Shown here: piece by piece, positions 10,963-18,730 of the stretch
How the letters are laid out: every line of letters begins with the position of its first letter
How positions within the stretch are numbered: the stretch's first letter is position 1
Source: Bathymodiolus brooksi
Lineage: Eukaryota > Mollusca > Bivalvia > Mytilida > Modiolidae
Assembly (NCBI GenBank): GCA_963680875.1
Contig: OY804584.1
Coordinates: forward strand, 95,872,031 to 95,936,030
Length of the DNA stretch: 64,000 nucleotides
Reading direction: 5' to 3'
The notes under the pieces: generated by a model
Database searches by the model: none
What the model was told of the DNA's origin: nothing
What the model saw: the letters and a program-made list of their open reading frames with translations, nothing else
Translations under genes and position numbers: made by a program

Positions 10963-11895
10963 ATAAAATTTTATTTTAAGCCACTCTCCTCCTGCAATAG
11001 TATTAAAACATTTGACTTCTCTACCCTCTACACAACTATTCCTCACTCTAAGCTGAAGGACAAATTAAGGGAGTTGGTCCAACTGTGTTTGATAAAGAAG
11101 AAGGGCCAACGTAGATACAAATACCTTGTGCTAGGAAGGGACAGATGGTATTTTGTAAAAAAAAAAAAAAAAAACCACTCTGATTCTACCAAAAAGTTCT
11201 CTGAAACTGATTTCATCAACATGCTCGAGTTTTTGATTGACAACAAATTTGTTATCTTTGGTGGACGTGTTTTTCAACAGACAGTCGGCATACCTATGGG
11301 TACAAACTGTGCTCCTCTTCTCGCCGACTTGTTCCTTTATTCGTATGAGGTAGACATCATACAGGGGCTTCTCAAGAAAAACGAAAAGAAACTAGCCCGA
11401 TCCTTTAATATCAAGTTCCGCTATATAGATGATGTCCTTTCACTAAATAATTCAGGGTTTGGTGATTTCGTTGATCGCATCTATCCCATTGAGCTTGAAA
11501 TAAAGGATACCACACATACAAATACGTCTGCTTCATACCTTGACCTACACCTCGAAATTGACAGTGAGGGGCGGTTAACAACGAAACTTTACGACAAAAG
11601 AGATGATTTCAATTTTCCCATTGTGAACTTTTCATTCATATGTAGCAACATTCCAGCAGCACCTGCATATGGAGTATATATCTCTCAGTCGATACGATTT
11701 TCCAGGGCTTGTGGTTCCTATCAGGATTTCCTTGATAGAGGGTTGCTGCTAACAAAGAAGCTACTGAACCAAGGGTTCCTCATAATTAAGTTGAAATCAT
11801 CAATTCGAAAGTTTTACCGTCGCCACCACGACTTGGTTGACCGGTATGGAATATCCGTGTCACAAATGACCACTGATATGTTCCACTTGTCGTAA
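10963..11895 (+). CDS. Penelope-like reverse transcriptase, 5'-truncated fragment
   Basis: This open frame of about 310 codons begins after a stop at 10,960-10,962, has no plausible ATG start and ends with TAA at 11,893. It encodes the palm part of a retroelement reverse transcriptase, the enzyme that copies element RNA into DNA. Residues 17-28 (FDFSTLYTTIPH) are motif A with its catalytic Asp. GIPMGTNCAPLLADLF from nt 11,281 is motif B, and YIDDVL at 11,422-11,439 is motif C with the catalytic Asp pair. The 'LYTxIPH' and 'GIPMGT' forms match what I know of Penelope-like elements better than LINE or LTR enzymes. The fingers region is missing, so it cannot be a whole enzyme. A run of 18 A at 11,157-11,174 adds extra lysines in frame. 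No GIY-YIG endonuclease follows the last motif. The C-terminus ends at QMTTDMFHLS. The frame is intact through the domain, so the insertion looks fairly young. The precise element clade is uncertain. Confidence 0.85.
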   Translation: MKFYFKPLSSCNSIKTFDFSTLYTTIPHSKLKDKLRELVQLCLIKKKGQRRYKYLVLGRDRWYFVKKKKKNHSDSTKKFSETDFINMLEFLIDNKFVIFGGRVFQQTVGIPMGTNCAPLLADLFLYSYEVDIIQGLLKKNEKKLARSFNIKFRYIDDVLSLNNSGFGDFVDRIYPIELEIKDTTHTNTSASYLDLHLEIDSEGRLTTKLYDKRDDFNFPIVNFSFICSNIPAAPAYGVYISQSIRFSRACGSYQDFLDRGLLLTKKLLNQGFLIIKLKSSIRKFYRRHHDLVDRYGISVSQMTTDMFHLS

Positions 11896-12145
11896 ACACT
11901 TCCCGGTCCTTTCCTCGTTCATGACTTATCACCGAGTTTGTAACTAGATTAACACAACGGATGTCACTAGTGGAGCAGGAACTGTTTACCCTTCCGGATC
12001 ACCTGAGTTCACCCCCGGTTTTTAGTGGGGTTCGTGTTACTCTATCTTTAGTTTTATATATATGTTTAGTTGATCGTTGTTTGACCTTATGTACTTTTTC
12101 TTTTGGCCACTGTGTTGTTCTTCGACATAGCCAGAAATGATGGGT
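10975..12145 (+). mobile_element. 5'-truncated Penelope-like retroelement with 3' tail
   Basis: The element comprises the reverse transcriptase fragment plus about 250 bp of untranslated 3' tail. The tail contains 'gtggagcaggaactg', 'ccggtttttagtgggg', 'tctttagtttt' and 'ttttggccactgtgttgttc'. The same tail, without the coding part, recurs at 17,449-17,650, which shows that it belongs to a dispersed element. The 5' end is placed where unrelated sequence ('gtaaataaaattttattt') gives way to element-like codons. Truncation at the 5' end is typical of incomplete target-primed reverse transcription. I found no clear target duplication. Confidence 0.75.
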
Positions 12146-13199
12146 ACTGTGCTCATTTGCATATCTAAGATGGCGACGCCGGGACGTCTGCAATTTTCAT
12201 ATGATCTATATAGACGATATCATTCATAATTGCATGTGTGTCATTTTCTGAACTTGAAAATGATACATTGAATCAAGCTGAATTAAATGAAATAAAAATT
12301 AATGAAAACAATTAAATATTCGAGGTTCCTGGACTAAATGAAAATCCGAGGCGACGAACCCTTTTTTGGCCTTAAGAGTCTATGTAAAAATGTCTGAAAT
12401 ACATGAAACTGGTGGCGTGTGACACAAAATTTAACAATGAATGACATTTGGCGACATATTTTCTGAAATTAATTTAGATTCCTCAATAATATATGTAATT
12501 ATATTAACTAACCTTATATTTCTAGCTTCTAAACTCGGGGTTCCCACATTAAATATAATATGATCATTTTTGCATGATCGCGATATCAAAGACATGTCTA
12601 AAATCGTTACAAAACAAAAATATTTGAATAAAAAGTTTATAGTGTTGGGTCTTTTTGACCCCTGTATATCTCGGAAAGAACAACGGTAAGACATTACGCC
12701 AGATTTGTTGGCACACTACCGAATAAAGGTAATAACAATGGTACCGTACTCCATGGCGCATTCAAAAGGGAAAGTCCACAAAAACAGACAAATCGTCGAA
12801 CCCAGATTGAGTAAGCAACTGAAAAAAAGTCTCTATGAAGAAACTGCACCAAAATGTGATTTATTTTTAGTCTTTTTTATTTTGGGGGGGGGGGGGGGGG
12901 TCAATAAACTTAAAATTTGTTTTCAGTGTTTCATCATTAGTATATTTAGAAATATATGGGCTTAAAAAATATGAGGGGCAAAAAAAGCACTCTTGCACCG
13001 CCCCATAGATTTTAATGTAGTCAATCCGTCAAATAATACCTTCAATAGGCAAAAGATTATAATCACTATTTTTGTAAATGAAACAAATGCCATTTTGAAA
13101 AGAATAAAAAAAAAAAGAAAAAAAAAACACTTCAAAATTGACTCCAAAAGTGACGCCAGACTCCACTCCATGTTTTACAACATGCCTGAATACGAAGGC
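12146..13199. other. unassigned AT-rich sequence with a poly-G run
   Basis: No gene or complete element is visible. It contains 'atttgcat' at about 12,155 and 'aagatggcgac' at about 12,168, words resembling an octamer and a YY1-type site, but with no transcription unit attached. A run of 17 G occupies 12,884-12,900, and an A-rich stretch lies at 13,107-13,130. The short frames here have no recognisable domain. Confidence 0.5.
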
Positions 13200-13208
13200 G
13201 TATTTATC
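13200..13208 (+). repeat. target-site duplication, left (GTATTTATC)
   Basis: This nine-base direct repeat is identical to 16,081-16,089 and immediately abuts the GGGTACCTG terminus of the foldback-type element. Confidence 0.9.
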
Positions 13209-13377
13209 GGGTACCTGTAAAATGCGAAACGAAATCGAAACGAAACGAAATAAATCGAAACGAAATGCATCGAAACGAAACGAAATTTACAGAAACGAAA
13301 CGAATTCGAAACGAAATTGATCAAAACGAAACGAAACGGAATAATTCAAAATGAAATAAAACCTATTTTAACGAAAC
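13209..13377 (+). repeat. left inverted repeat, GAAAC-rich
   Basis: It begins GGGTACCTGTAAAATGCG, passes through 'gaaacgaaatcgaaacg' type repeats, and ends in 'ggaataattcaaaatgaaat' and 'ctattttaacgaaa'. It pairs with 15,914-16,080. Differences are mainly gain or loss of GAAAC units plus a few substitutions. Confidence 0.9.
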
Positions 13378-13496
13378 AATTTCTTGTGTAAATACAAGAC
13401 AAAAATTAAACGAAATTTTTTTTCCAGGTTTTATTTAAAAAAAATCGTTCTTCATCTAGCAATGACGAACTGATTGATTCATCGATTGTTGACTGC

Positions 13497-13540
13497 TAAA
13501 CGCCACATCAGTGATATTCCAGCTATACTGTGCCGAATGA
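13497..13540 (-). repeat. SINE 3'-domain fragment
   Basis: The minus strand reads 'agctggaatatcactgatg' then 'tggcgtttag', the conserved SINE tail with a variant spacer. No head is present. It is a relic inside the foldback element. Confidence 0.6.
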
Positions 13541-13544
13541 CAAA

Positions 13545-14340
13545 ATGAAAATGACTGTTACGTGGGGAGATATTACTTCCTATATACATGGTGATGGTCT
13601 GACAATCGGGGTCCTATTATTGATTATTTGTCTGGCATGGGTTAATCTTTCATTCATAAATGGCTGAAAAGGGGTATATATGTTTTTGCTTGGATTATTC
13701 TTCAAAAAATGGGGCTTAAAGAGGCTTTAGTTAGACAAGTCTTGAGATTGGGTCTAAAATTGGCATCATAATCCGTATGTACAGGGGTCGGGGTCCAGCG
13801 GCACCGGAAGACCCCCCGCCATTTTGTAAGGTAGGCCGGGTACTGTTACTTGAGAAAGCTTATTAGTGCCGCTTCGAAATAATTGCAAAATTACCGTTGT
13901 TGTTTAATTATTCAATTATCTATTATATGTATTTATTTCAGTTTTTGCCCTTGAGAATTTTTTTCATTGTTTTCTTAAAGTTTACCCCTTGCTAACGATG
14001 AGATAAACAACATATATTCATATTCAAATATGCAACAAGTTATGGCTTCTATTATTATAAGAAAGACTGTCGAGATAAAAAGACATTTTAAATCGGTGAC
14101 CAATCTGGCAAAATTTAAACGGTATACTGCACAAAACGGTACACTCATCTTGCAAAACTACATGTTAAGTTTCTTTTTTAAGACTTGGGGACTGGCCATT
14201 TAACTTGAAAAGGGGAGGGGACATGCAAATATGAAGGGGCTGCGAGGAGTGCGAGCGCCACCTCTCCCTTAATTTTGGCAAGAAGTAAAAAGTTCAGACA
14301 CAATACTTGGGAATTTTATATGACCTGAAAACTTAACAAG
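13545..14340. other. interior of the foldback element, unassigned
   Basis: No gene is seen. The stretch includes 'ggggtcggggtccagcggc' near 13,784 and 'gcgaggagtgcgagcgcc' near 14,243, GC-rich islets in otherwise AT-rich DNA. Nothing resembles a transposase. Confidence 0.45.
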
Positions 14341-14379
14341 CGTGAAATGTTATATTTGTTTCTAACATATACCCAGCCA

Positions 14380-14990
14380 CCCGGGCCCCTTACATGTAGT
14401 TTAACATTGGATCCTATTAGAATTTGGTTCAAAGATCTTCTTGTCATAATTAATAAAAAAGGAAGGGATAGGTGTATGAAATCCCTACACGCACTTGACA
14501 AAACCCAAAGCAAAAGAACAGCGCTTTTATTGCTGTTCTTCATCTCAATGTCACAGTGAGGCCTTCAACATGGAGCAAATGCTCACATCTCACTGCAAGT
14601 TCAATACGGTCCCTAGCACCTGTTTGATAAATTGATTTTTTTTCTTCTTCTTTTGTTTTTTTTTTTTTTTGTACTAGTGTCAGAATATTCCTTTCTCCTC
14701 TTGTCCTCTTCTAAATTGAGAATCACATGCCGATTGGAAATCCAAGATAGCCGCCAGGGTCGAACTTAGTTTAACTTTGGACTCTACTGGAAGTTTGTAC
14801 AAAGAGCTCTTGACAGATAATGTATTACAGATTTAATTATTGAATTGTAGGAATTTTCTCTAACAAACGTGTGAATTGAAAACTGATCGGAAATCAAAGG
14901 TTGCCACCACAGTCTGACTTAATTTAACAGTGGACACTATGGGAATTTTGTGAAAGATCTTCTTGCCTGAAACTTTTTCTTGTGTGGAAC
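14380..14990 (+). repeat. degenerate repeat with three 'agtttaac' modules
   Basis: Three related modules occur: 'tagtttaacattggatcc' near 14,396, 'agtttaactttggactctac' near 14,768, and 'taatttaacagtggacacta' near 14,920. Each is followed by a version of 'ggaattttgtgaaagatctt' and 'cttgtc/cttgac/cttgcc'. Spacing is irregular (about 370 and 150 bp), so this is an eroded interspersed repeat rather than a clean array. A 'ggaaatccaagatagccgcc' and 'ggaaatcaaaggttgccacc' pair supports the relationship. Confidence 0.6.
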
Positions 14991-15231
14991 CACTTATTCA
15001 AGGGTCATATAGGTTGAAACTTGCATGCAGATTCACAAAGTGCCGGATGAACTGAAAACCTTATGGAATATGGGCTTAGTTCATATAACCACACACAATC
15101 TCAAACGAGGTGTCGGAGATTTAAGAAATTCGACCAAATATCAAAAAAATAAACGCCAATTCCAAAAGATGGTTTATTGGATAAAGCACAGTTAATTGTA
15201 TAAACACATGTAGCGTATCCAATACAATGCA

Positions 15232-15244
15232 TAGATATTACAGA
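15232..15244 (+). repeat. target-site duplication, left, of SINE A
   Basis: TAGATATTACAGA, 13 bases, repeated exactly at 15,518-15,530 on the other side of the SINE. Confidence 0.85.
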
Positions 15245-15517
15245 TTTTATTTTATTAAATTTTTGGTGTTTTAACGCCACTTTCAACAACATTTTAGCTA
15301 TATCATGGCGACCAGTGTTAGTGGTGGAGGAGGCCGGAGTACCAGGTAAGAACCATCGGCCGCATGGGCAAGCAACTGGAAAACTTTATCACTTGCGGCT
15401 GCTAGTCAAGTGCACCCTTTTTAGTAATTTACAAAGCCGGGCGCGAACCCACGCCGTATTGGTGATAAGCTTGTATGAGTTGTATAGATACAACGATCTA
15501 TCTCATTGAGCCACTCG
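15245..15517 (-). mobile_element. tRNA-derived SINE, family 2, copy A
   Basis: On the minus strand the head begins at the right. 'tggctcaatgagatag' is a box A-like word, and 'gggttcgcgcccgg' (near 15,440) contains a good box B. The body carries 'ttgcccatgcggccg', and the 3' domain reads 'atatagctaaaatgttgttg' and 'aaagtggcgttaaaacacc', ending in an A/T-rich tail. A 13-bp target duplication flanks it exactly. It lies inside the foldback element and in the same orientation as copy B. Short frames reading through it are predicted only because the SINE happens to be open; they are not genes. Confidence 0.9.
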
Positions 15518-15526
15518 TAGATATTA

Positions 15527-15539
15527 CAGAACATATAAA
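15527..15539 (+). repeat. target-site duplication, left, of SINE B
   Basis: CAGAACATATAAA, 13 bases, repeated exactly at 15,807-15,819. Its first four bases overlap the right duplication of SINE A (15,518-15,530). Confidence 0.85.
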
Positions 15540-15806
15540 GAATTCGAATTTTGGTGCTTAACGCCACTTTCAGCAATATTTCAGATATATCATGGCGACC
15601 AGTTTTAGTGATGAAGGAAGCCGGGGTACCCGGAGAGAACCACCGACCCTGGACAAGCAACTGGTAAACTTTATCACTTGCGGCTGCGAGTCGAGTGTAC
15701 CCTTTTTGTAATTTACAAAGCTGGGTACGAGCCCACGCCGTATTGGTGATGGGCTTGTATGAGTTGTTAGATCCAACGACCTAACTCATTGAGCCACCCG
15801 GGCCCC
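15540..15806 (-). mobile_element. tRNA-derived SINE, family 2, copy B
   Basis: This is a second copy of the same SINE as 15,245-15,517, in the same orientation. Read on the minus strand, 'gtggctcaatgagttagg' is the box A region, 'gggctcgtaccc' the box B region, and 'tgaaatattgctgaaagtgg' then 'cgttaagcaccaaaattcg' the 3' domain and tail. Perfect 13-bp target duplications bound it. It inserted at the edge of copy A, so the two now sit in tandem, separated only by duplicated target sequence. Confidence 0.9.
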
Positions 15807-15913
15807 CAGAACATATAAATGTGTATGATAAATGAAATATACATTAAATGAATATAACCTGGAATACAATTAATAAACTATCTTTTCTACGCTTAAACGA
15901 TACTTTCTCTAAT

Positions 15914-16080
15914 TTTTCATTAAAATAAGTTTCTTTCATTTTGTATTATTCCGTTTCGTTTCGTTTCGGTCAATTTGGTTTCGATTTATTTCGTTTCGTT
16001 TCGTTTCGGTAAATTTCGTTTCGTTTCGATCTATTTCGTTTCGTTTCGTTTCGATTTCGTTTCGCATTTTACAGGTACCC
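15914..16080 (-). repeat. right inverted repeat, GAAAC-rich
   Basis: Reverse complement of 13,209-13,377. On the plus strand it reads as TTTCG units and ends 'cgcattttacaggtaccc'. It is followed immediately by the nine-base duplication GTATTTATC at 16,081-16,089. Confidence 0.9.
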
Positions 16081-16089
16081 GTATTTATC
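16081..16089 (+). repeat. target-site duplication, right (GTATTTATC)
   Basis: Identical to 13,200-13,208; it marks the exact right edge of the foldback-type element. Confidence 0.9.
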
Positions 16090-16166
16090 ATAATTTTGTT
16101 CTGGTGTATTCTGTGTAATTGTATCTTTGTTGCCAATGCACTAAGTATACATTGTCCCTACTGTTG

Positions 16167-16334
16167 CAGGGGCGGATCCAGGGGGCGCGCGCCCCCCTAA
16201 AATTGGAAAAAAATGATTTTTTGGCGTAAAATCGTGATTTTGACACAAAATACCCCAAATATTTTCGCGCCTCCCTCCGCTCGGCGCAATTTTTTAAGTG
16301 TGCCCCCTAACTTGAAATCCTGGATCCGCCCCTG
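16167..16334. mobile_element. MITE with 16-bp terminal inverted repeats
   Basis: A 168-bp unit starts CAGGGGCGGATCCAGG and ends CCTGGATCCGCCCCTG, exact inverted repeats of 16 bp. The interior has 'gcgcgcgccccc', 'ttttggcgtaaaatcg' and 'cctccctccgctcggcgc'. It has no coding capacity of its own. Ends of this form are common among non-autonomous DNA transposons in animals. The flanks (gttg on the left, tattg on the right) do not show a convincing target duplication, so I do not assign a superfamily. Confidence 0.8.
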
Positions 16335-16660
16335 TATTGTACTGTCCATGTATATGTTGTCATTCATTTTTTTGATAAAATGTGGTCTTCATTGAGTGGA
16401 AGCGAATCTGTGCAGGCTTTTTTATCGTTTGTTTATATATGTATATTGCCGTTGGAGATCCAGTTATCAAGAAGGGAGGATTGGAATCCCAGTCACAGAT
16501 TTAAACCCGCCACATGTTTATGACTATACCAAGCCAGGACCTGGATTTCCAACGTCATATCATGGTGTTTGCTGTGTTCAGTGTGTTCAATTTAACTGAG
16601 AGGTGATTGTTCGTTTTGTTGGTATTGATATTTAAACTTTCTTTTCACAATTAAGTATAG

Positions 16661-16766
16661 GAGAATGTCCGAGTAACTCTCCATTCCTTAAAAATAATGG
16701 TGCCGAGGCCCCGAAGGGTCCGAGGCCCATTGTTTTTAAGGAATGGAGAGATACGAGGACATTCTT
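16661..16766. repeat. imperfect palindrome (40-bp arms)
   Basis: 'gagaatgtccgagtaactct' continuing with 'ccattccttaaaaataatgg' forms the left arm (16,661-16,700). The right arm (about 16,725-16,766) is its near-perfect reverse complement. The centre, 'ccgaggccccgaagggtcc', is GC-rich and can also partly pair. The structure resembles a small foldback or MITE relic. A weaker echo, 'actctccattccttaaacat' then 'aatggagagt', lies at 16,910-16,940. Confidence 0.8.
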
Positions 16767-17107
16767 CAACTTAAAATCCACCCATTGTACTTTACTAATT
16801 TGATTAATTATTAATCTTGAAACAAAAAAAGTCTGTGTATAGTATCTAAAGTACAAAGTATTAAATTGTTTGCCCCTTGTGGGACCTTAAAAGTACAAAG
16901 AGAACAATAACTCTCCATTCCTTAAACATAATGGAGAGTTTTGACAATAGATTTACATCACAGGTGTATTTTAAAGTATAAATAATATTGTTCTGTAATG
17001 TGCATGAATTAAAAAAAAAAACAAGGTAAACAAATGGAATCCGGCTCTATAAATGGTTGATTAATTGTTGTTTAGGTACATTTCGATGACTTAATGATGA
17101 TATCCTC

Positions 17108-17330
17108 TTTGTACTAGACCAACACGCTTACTTGGACTTTTATAGTGTCGCTCCATTCGGACATATTATTCTGATTTCGAGCCAACCAGCCTTTGCTCTT
17201 ACTCCTTATTGATGCATGCTTAGAGAAGAGGCAACAAACACCAATTTTATAGTCATTTGGATTGATCTGACCGGGGCTCGAACTCCCAATCAACCCCACT
17301 TGAGGCGAGCACGTTAACCTCTATGAATGT
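17108..17330 (-). mobile_element. tRNA-derived SINE, family 1, inverted copy
   Basis: The minus strand has 'gagttcgagccccggtcag', a strong box B, at about 17,270-17,287. It then carries family 1 body words also seen at 7709-8070: 'gactataaaattggtgtttg', 'aaggagtaagagcaaagg', 'ggagcgacac' and 'gtgttggtctagtac'. The 3' domain is missing or too diverged to define, so this copy is 3'-truncated. It is not a gene. Confidence 0.85.
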
Positions 17331-17448
17331 AAACAGTATAATATCATGGTTAGTTATACTGAATCTCAATGGATCAGTCTTAAATATTCAGAATGTTTTT
17401 TAATTGCATTATTTTTGTATAAACAACTCACTATATATGGACATATAG

Positions 17449-17649
17449 TAACAAGACGGGTGTCACATGTAGAGCAGGAACTGCTTATCCTTCCGGTTTT
17501 TAGTGGGTTTCATTTTCTTAATCTTTAGTTTTCTGTGTAATGTTTTGTGGATCATTGTTTGTCCTTTTGTCCTTTTTCTGTTGGCCATTGTAATGTCTGT
17601 CCTTCAATTTACGGTTTCTAAGTATCCCTTTTGGTATCTTCAAACATTT
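17449..17649 (+). mobile_element. 3' tail of a Penelope-like element, coding part missing
   Basis: Collinear with the tail at 11,945-12,145. Shared words are 'gtagagcaggaactgc', 'ttccggtttttagtggg', 'tctttagtttt', 'gatcattgtttgtcc' and 'tgttggccattgt'. It lacks about 19 bases ('gatcacctgagttcacccc') present in the other copy. It ends in 'cttttggtatcttcaaac'. It is an extremely 5'-truncated insertion. Confidence 0.75.
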
Positions 17650-17662
17650 CTTAAGCAAATAA
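17650..17662 (+). repeat. target-site duplication, left, of SINE C
   Basis: CTTAAGCAAATAA, 13 bases, repeated exactly at 17,923-17,935. Confidence 0.85.
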
Positions 17663-17922
17663 GGAGCCGTCATGGTCGTGTTGTATAGTAGTTGGATTTA
17701 CTATCTGTGCAATCAGTGCTTATCATCACTTAAGTTGTGAGTTCGAATCCCGCTCATGGCGAGGTGTATTCGATACAACATTATGTGATAAAGTTTGCTA
17801 AAGACTTGCAACAGGTCGGTGGTTTTCTCCAGGGACTCCGGTTTCCTCCATCAAATAAAACTGTCTGCCACAATATAACTGAAATATTGTTGAAAGTGGC
17901 ATTAAACACAATAACCTTAACC
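17663..17922 (+). mobile_element. complete tRNA-derived SINE, family 3
   Basis: The head carries 'tcatggtcgtgttgtatag' as the probable box A region and 'gagttcgaatcccgc' at about 17,739-17,753, a near-consensus box B. The body has 'gtgataaagtttgctaaag' and 'ggtttcctccatcaaataaa'. The 3' domain reads 'ataactgaaatattgttg' then 'aaagtggcattaaacac', with a short AACC-like tail. A perfect 13-bp target duplication bounds it. It landed directly downstream of the retroelement tail. The head differs from families 1 and 2, yet the 3' domain is the same, as expected when different tRNA heads share one retrotransposition tail. Confidence 0.9.
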
Positions 17923-17935
17923 CTTAAGCAAATAA

Positions 17936-18730
17936 ATACATGTTAATGCATTTCAATTGAAATTATAATAAAGCAATATAGAAAACATATATGTTTTATA
18001 TAACATGCTGTGTACAACATTGGGAACATTAGGTGACATATAAAGCAAGTTACCCTTTACAATCAAATATAAAAGTCTTTATCATATATCAAAACTGAGG
18101 AAATTCTGCGTTAAAAACTAGAGATAAAAACCTATGAGGAGAAAATCTCTAGAAAAGCATTAGTTTCCATAATTCAATTACACATATACCCATAATAAGT
18201 AACCATGGATATTAAACCCAGTGGTTCACAGTATCCAATAATCATGCAATCGCTCGCCTGGGTTTCATTTTCAGACTTCAAAATTTTACACAAAAAGTCG
18301 AAACATGTAAATCCAAATAAGTTAAAACTCAAATTGTTTCTGATTTCTCCGTTTGGTATAATTTGAATCAATATTTTCTGAGGAGAAGAATTCGGTATGA
18401 TTTAAAAAAATCAAAATAAGCCTAATTTGTACAATCCGTATATTAAATGGGCGTTCACCCAACAGAAAATCTGGAATATATGTGTCACAAATTTGAGCTC
18501 ATTGTGACTTAAAATGCGGTAGTGATGAATAATTGAAAAAAGTAAAGACAGACAACAGATGACAAGTGATTACAAAATTGAAATTGTTACTAGATTTGAC
18601 ACACATTATTTCTCCATAGAAGTTTAATTGTTATACAAAATCATAGAATACAAACAAAAACGTGTTCTTAAAATATCTAGCAACAAAAACAATTGAGAGC
18701 AAAAAATTACCCTTTTATTCTATTGCACAA
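17936..18730. other. unassigned AT-rich sequence beside the satellite
   Basis: I see no gene, SINE or satellite-like motif here. The first satellite-like string, 'atactggtagacacc', begins at about 18,732 and the change is abrupt. Confidence 0.6.

Larger units (their letters stand above)
13209..16080. mobile_element. foldback-type DNA transposon, non-autonomous, 2.87 kb
   Basis: The element starts GGGTACCTGTAAAATGCG and ends in its exact reverse complement. A perfect 9-bp direct repeat, GTATTTATC, flanks it. The inverted repeats are about 170 bp long and consist largely of short GAAAC units. Long inverted repeats made of internal tandem repeats, together with a 9-bp duplication, are the hallmarks of Foldback elements, which are linked to Mutator-like transposases. 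No transposase frame is present: the interior holds two SINE insertions, a SINE fragment, a degenerate repeat block and unassigned DNA. It must therefore be moved by an enzyme encoded elsewhere. Assignment to a superfamily is inference from structure; the mobile unit itself is directly visible. Confidence 0.85.

Noticed and set aside
10963..11895. Telomerase or another host reverse transcriptase
   Set aside because: The motif spacing and the dispersed, coding-free copies of its tail indicate a retroelement.
12148..12180. A promoter with octamer-like and YY1-like words
   Set aside because: Two short words without a TATA element, start region or downstream gene are not enough.
15421..15776. 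Overlapping minus-strand protein frames
   Set aside because: They fall entirely in two SINE copies with target duplications. The apparent peptide similarity between them is SINE similarity.
16213..16395. A short protein frame
   Set aside because: It reads through the MITE from inside one end to beyond the other, with no independent coding evidence.
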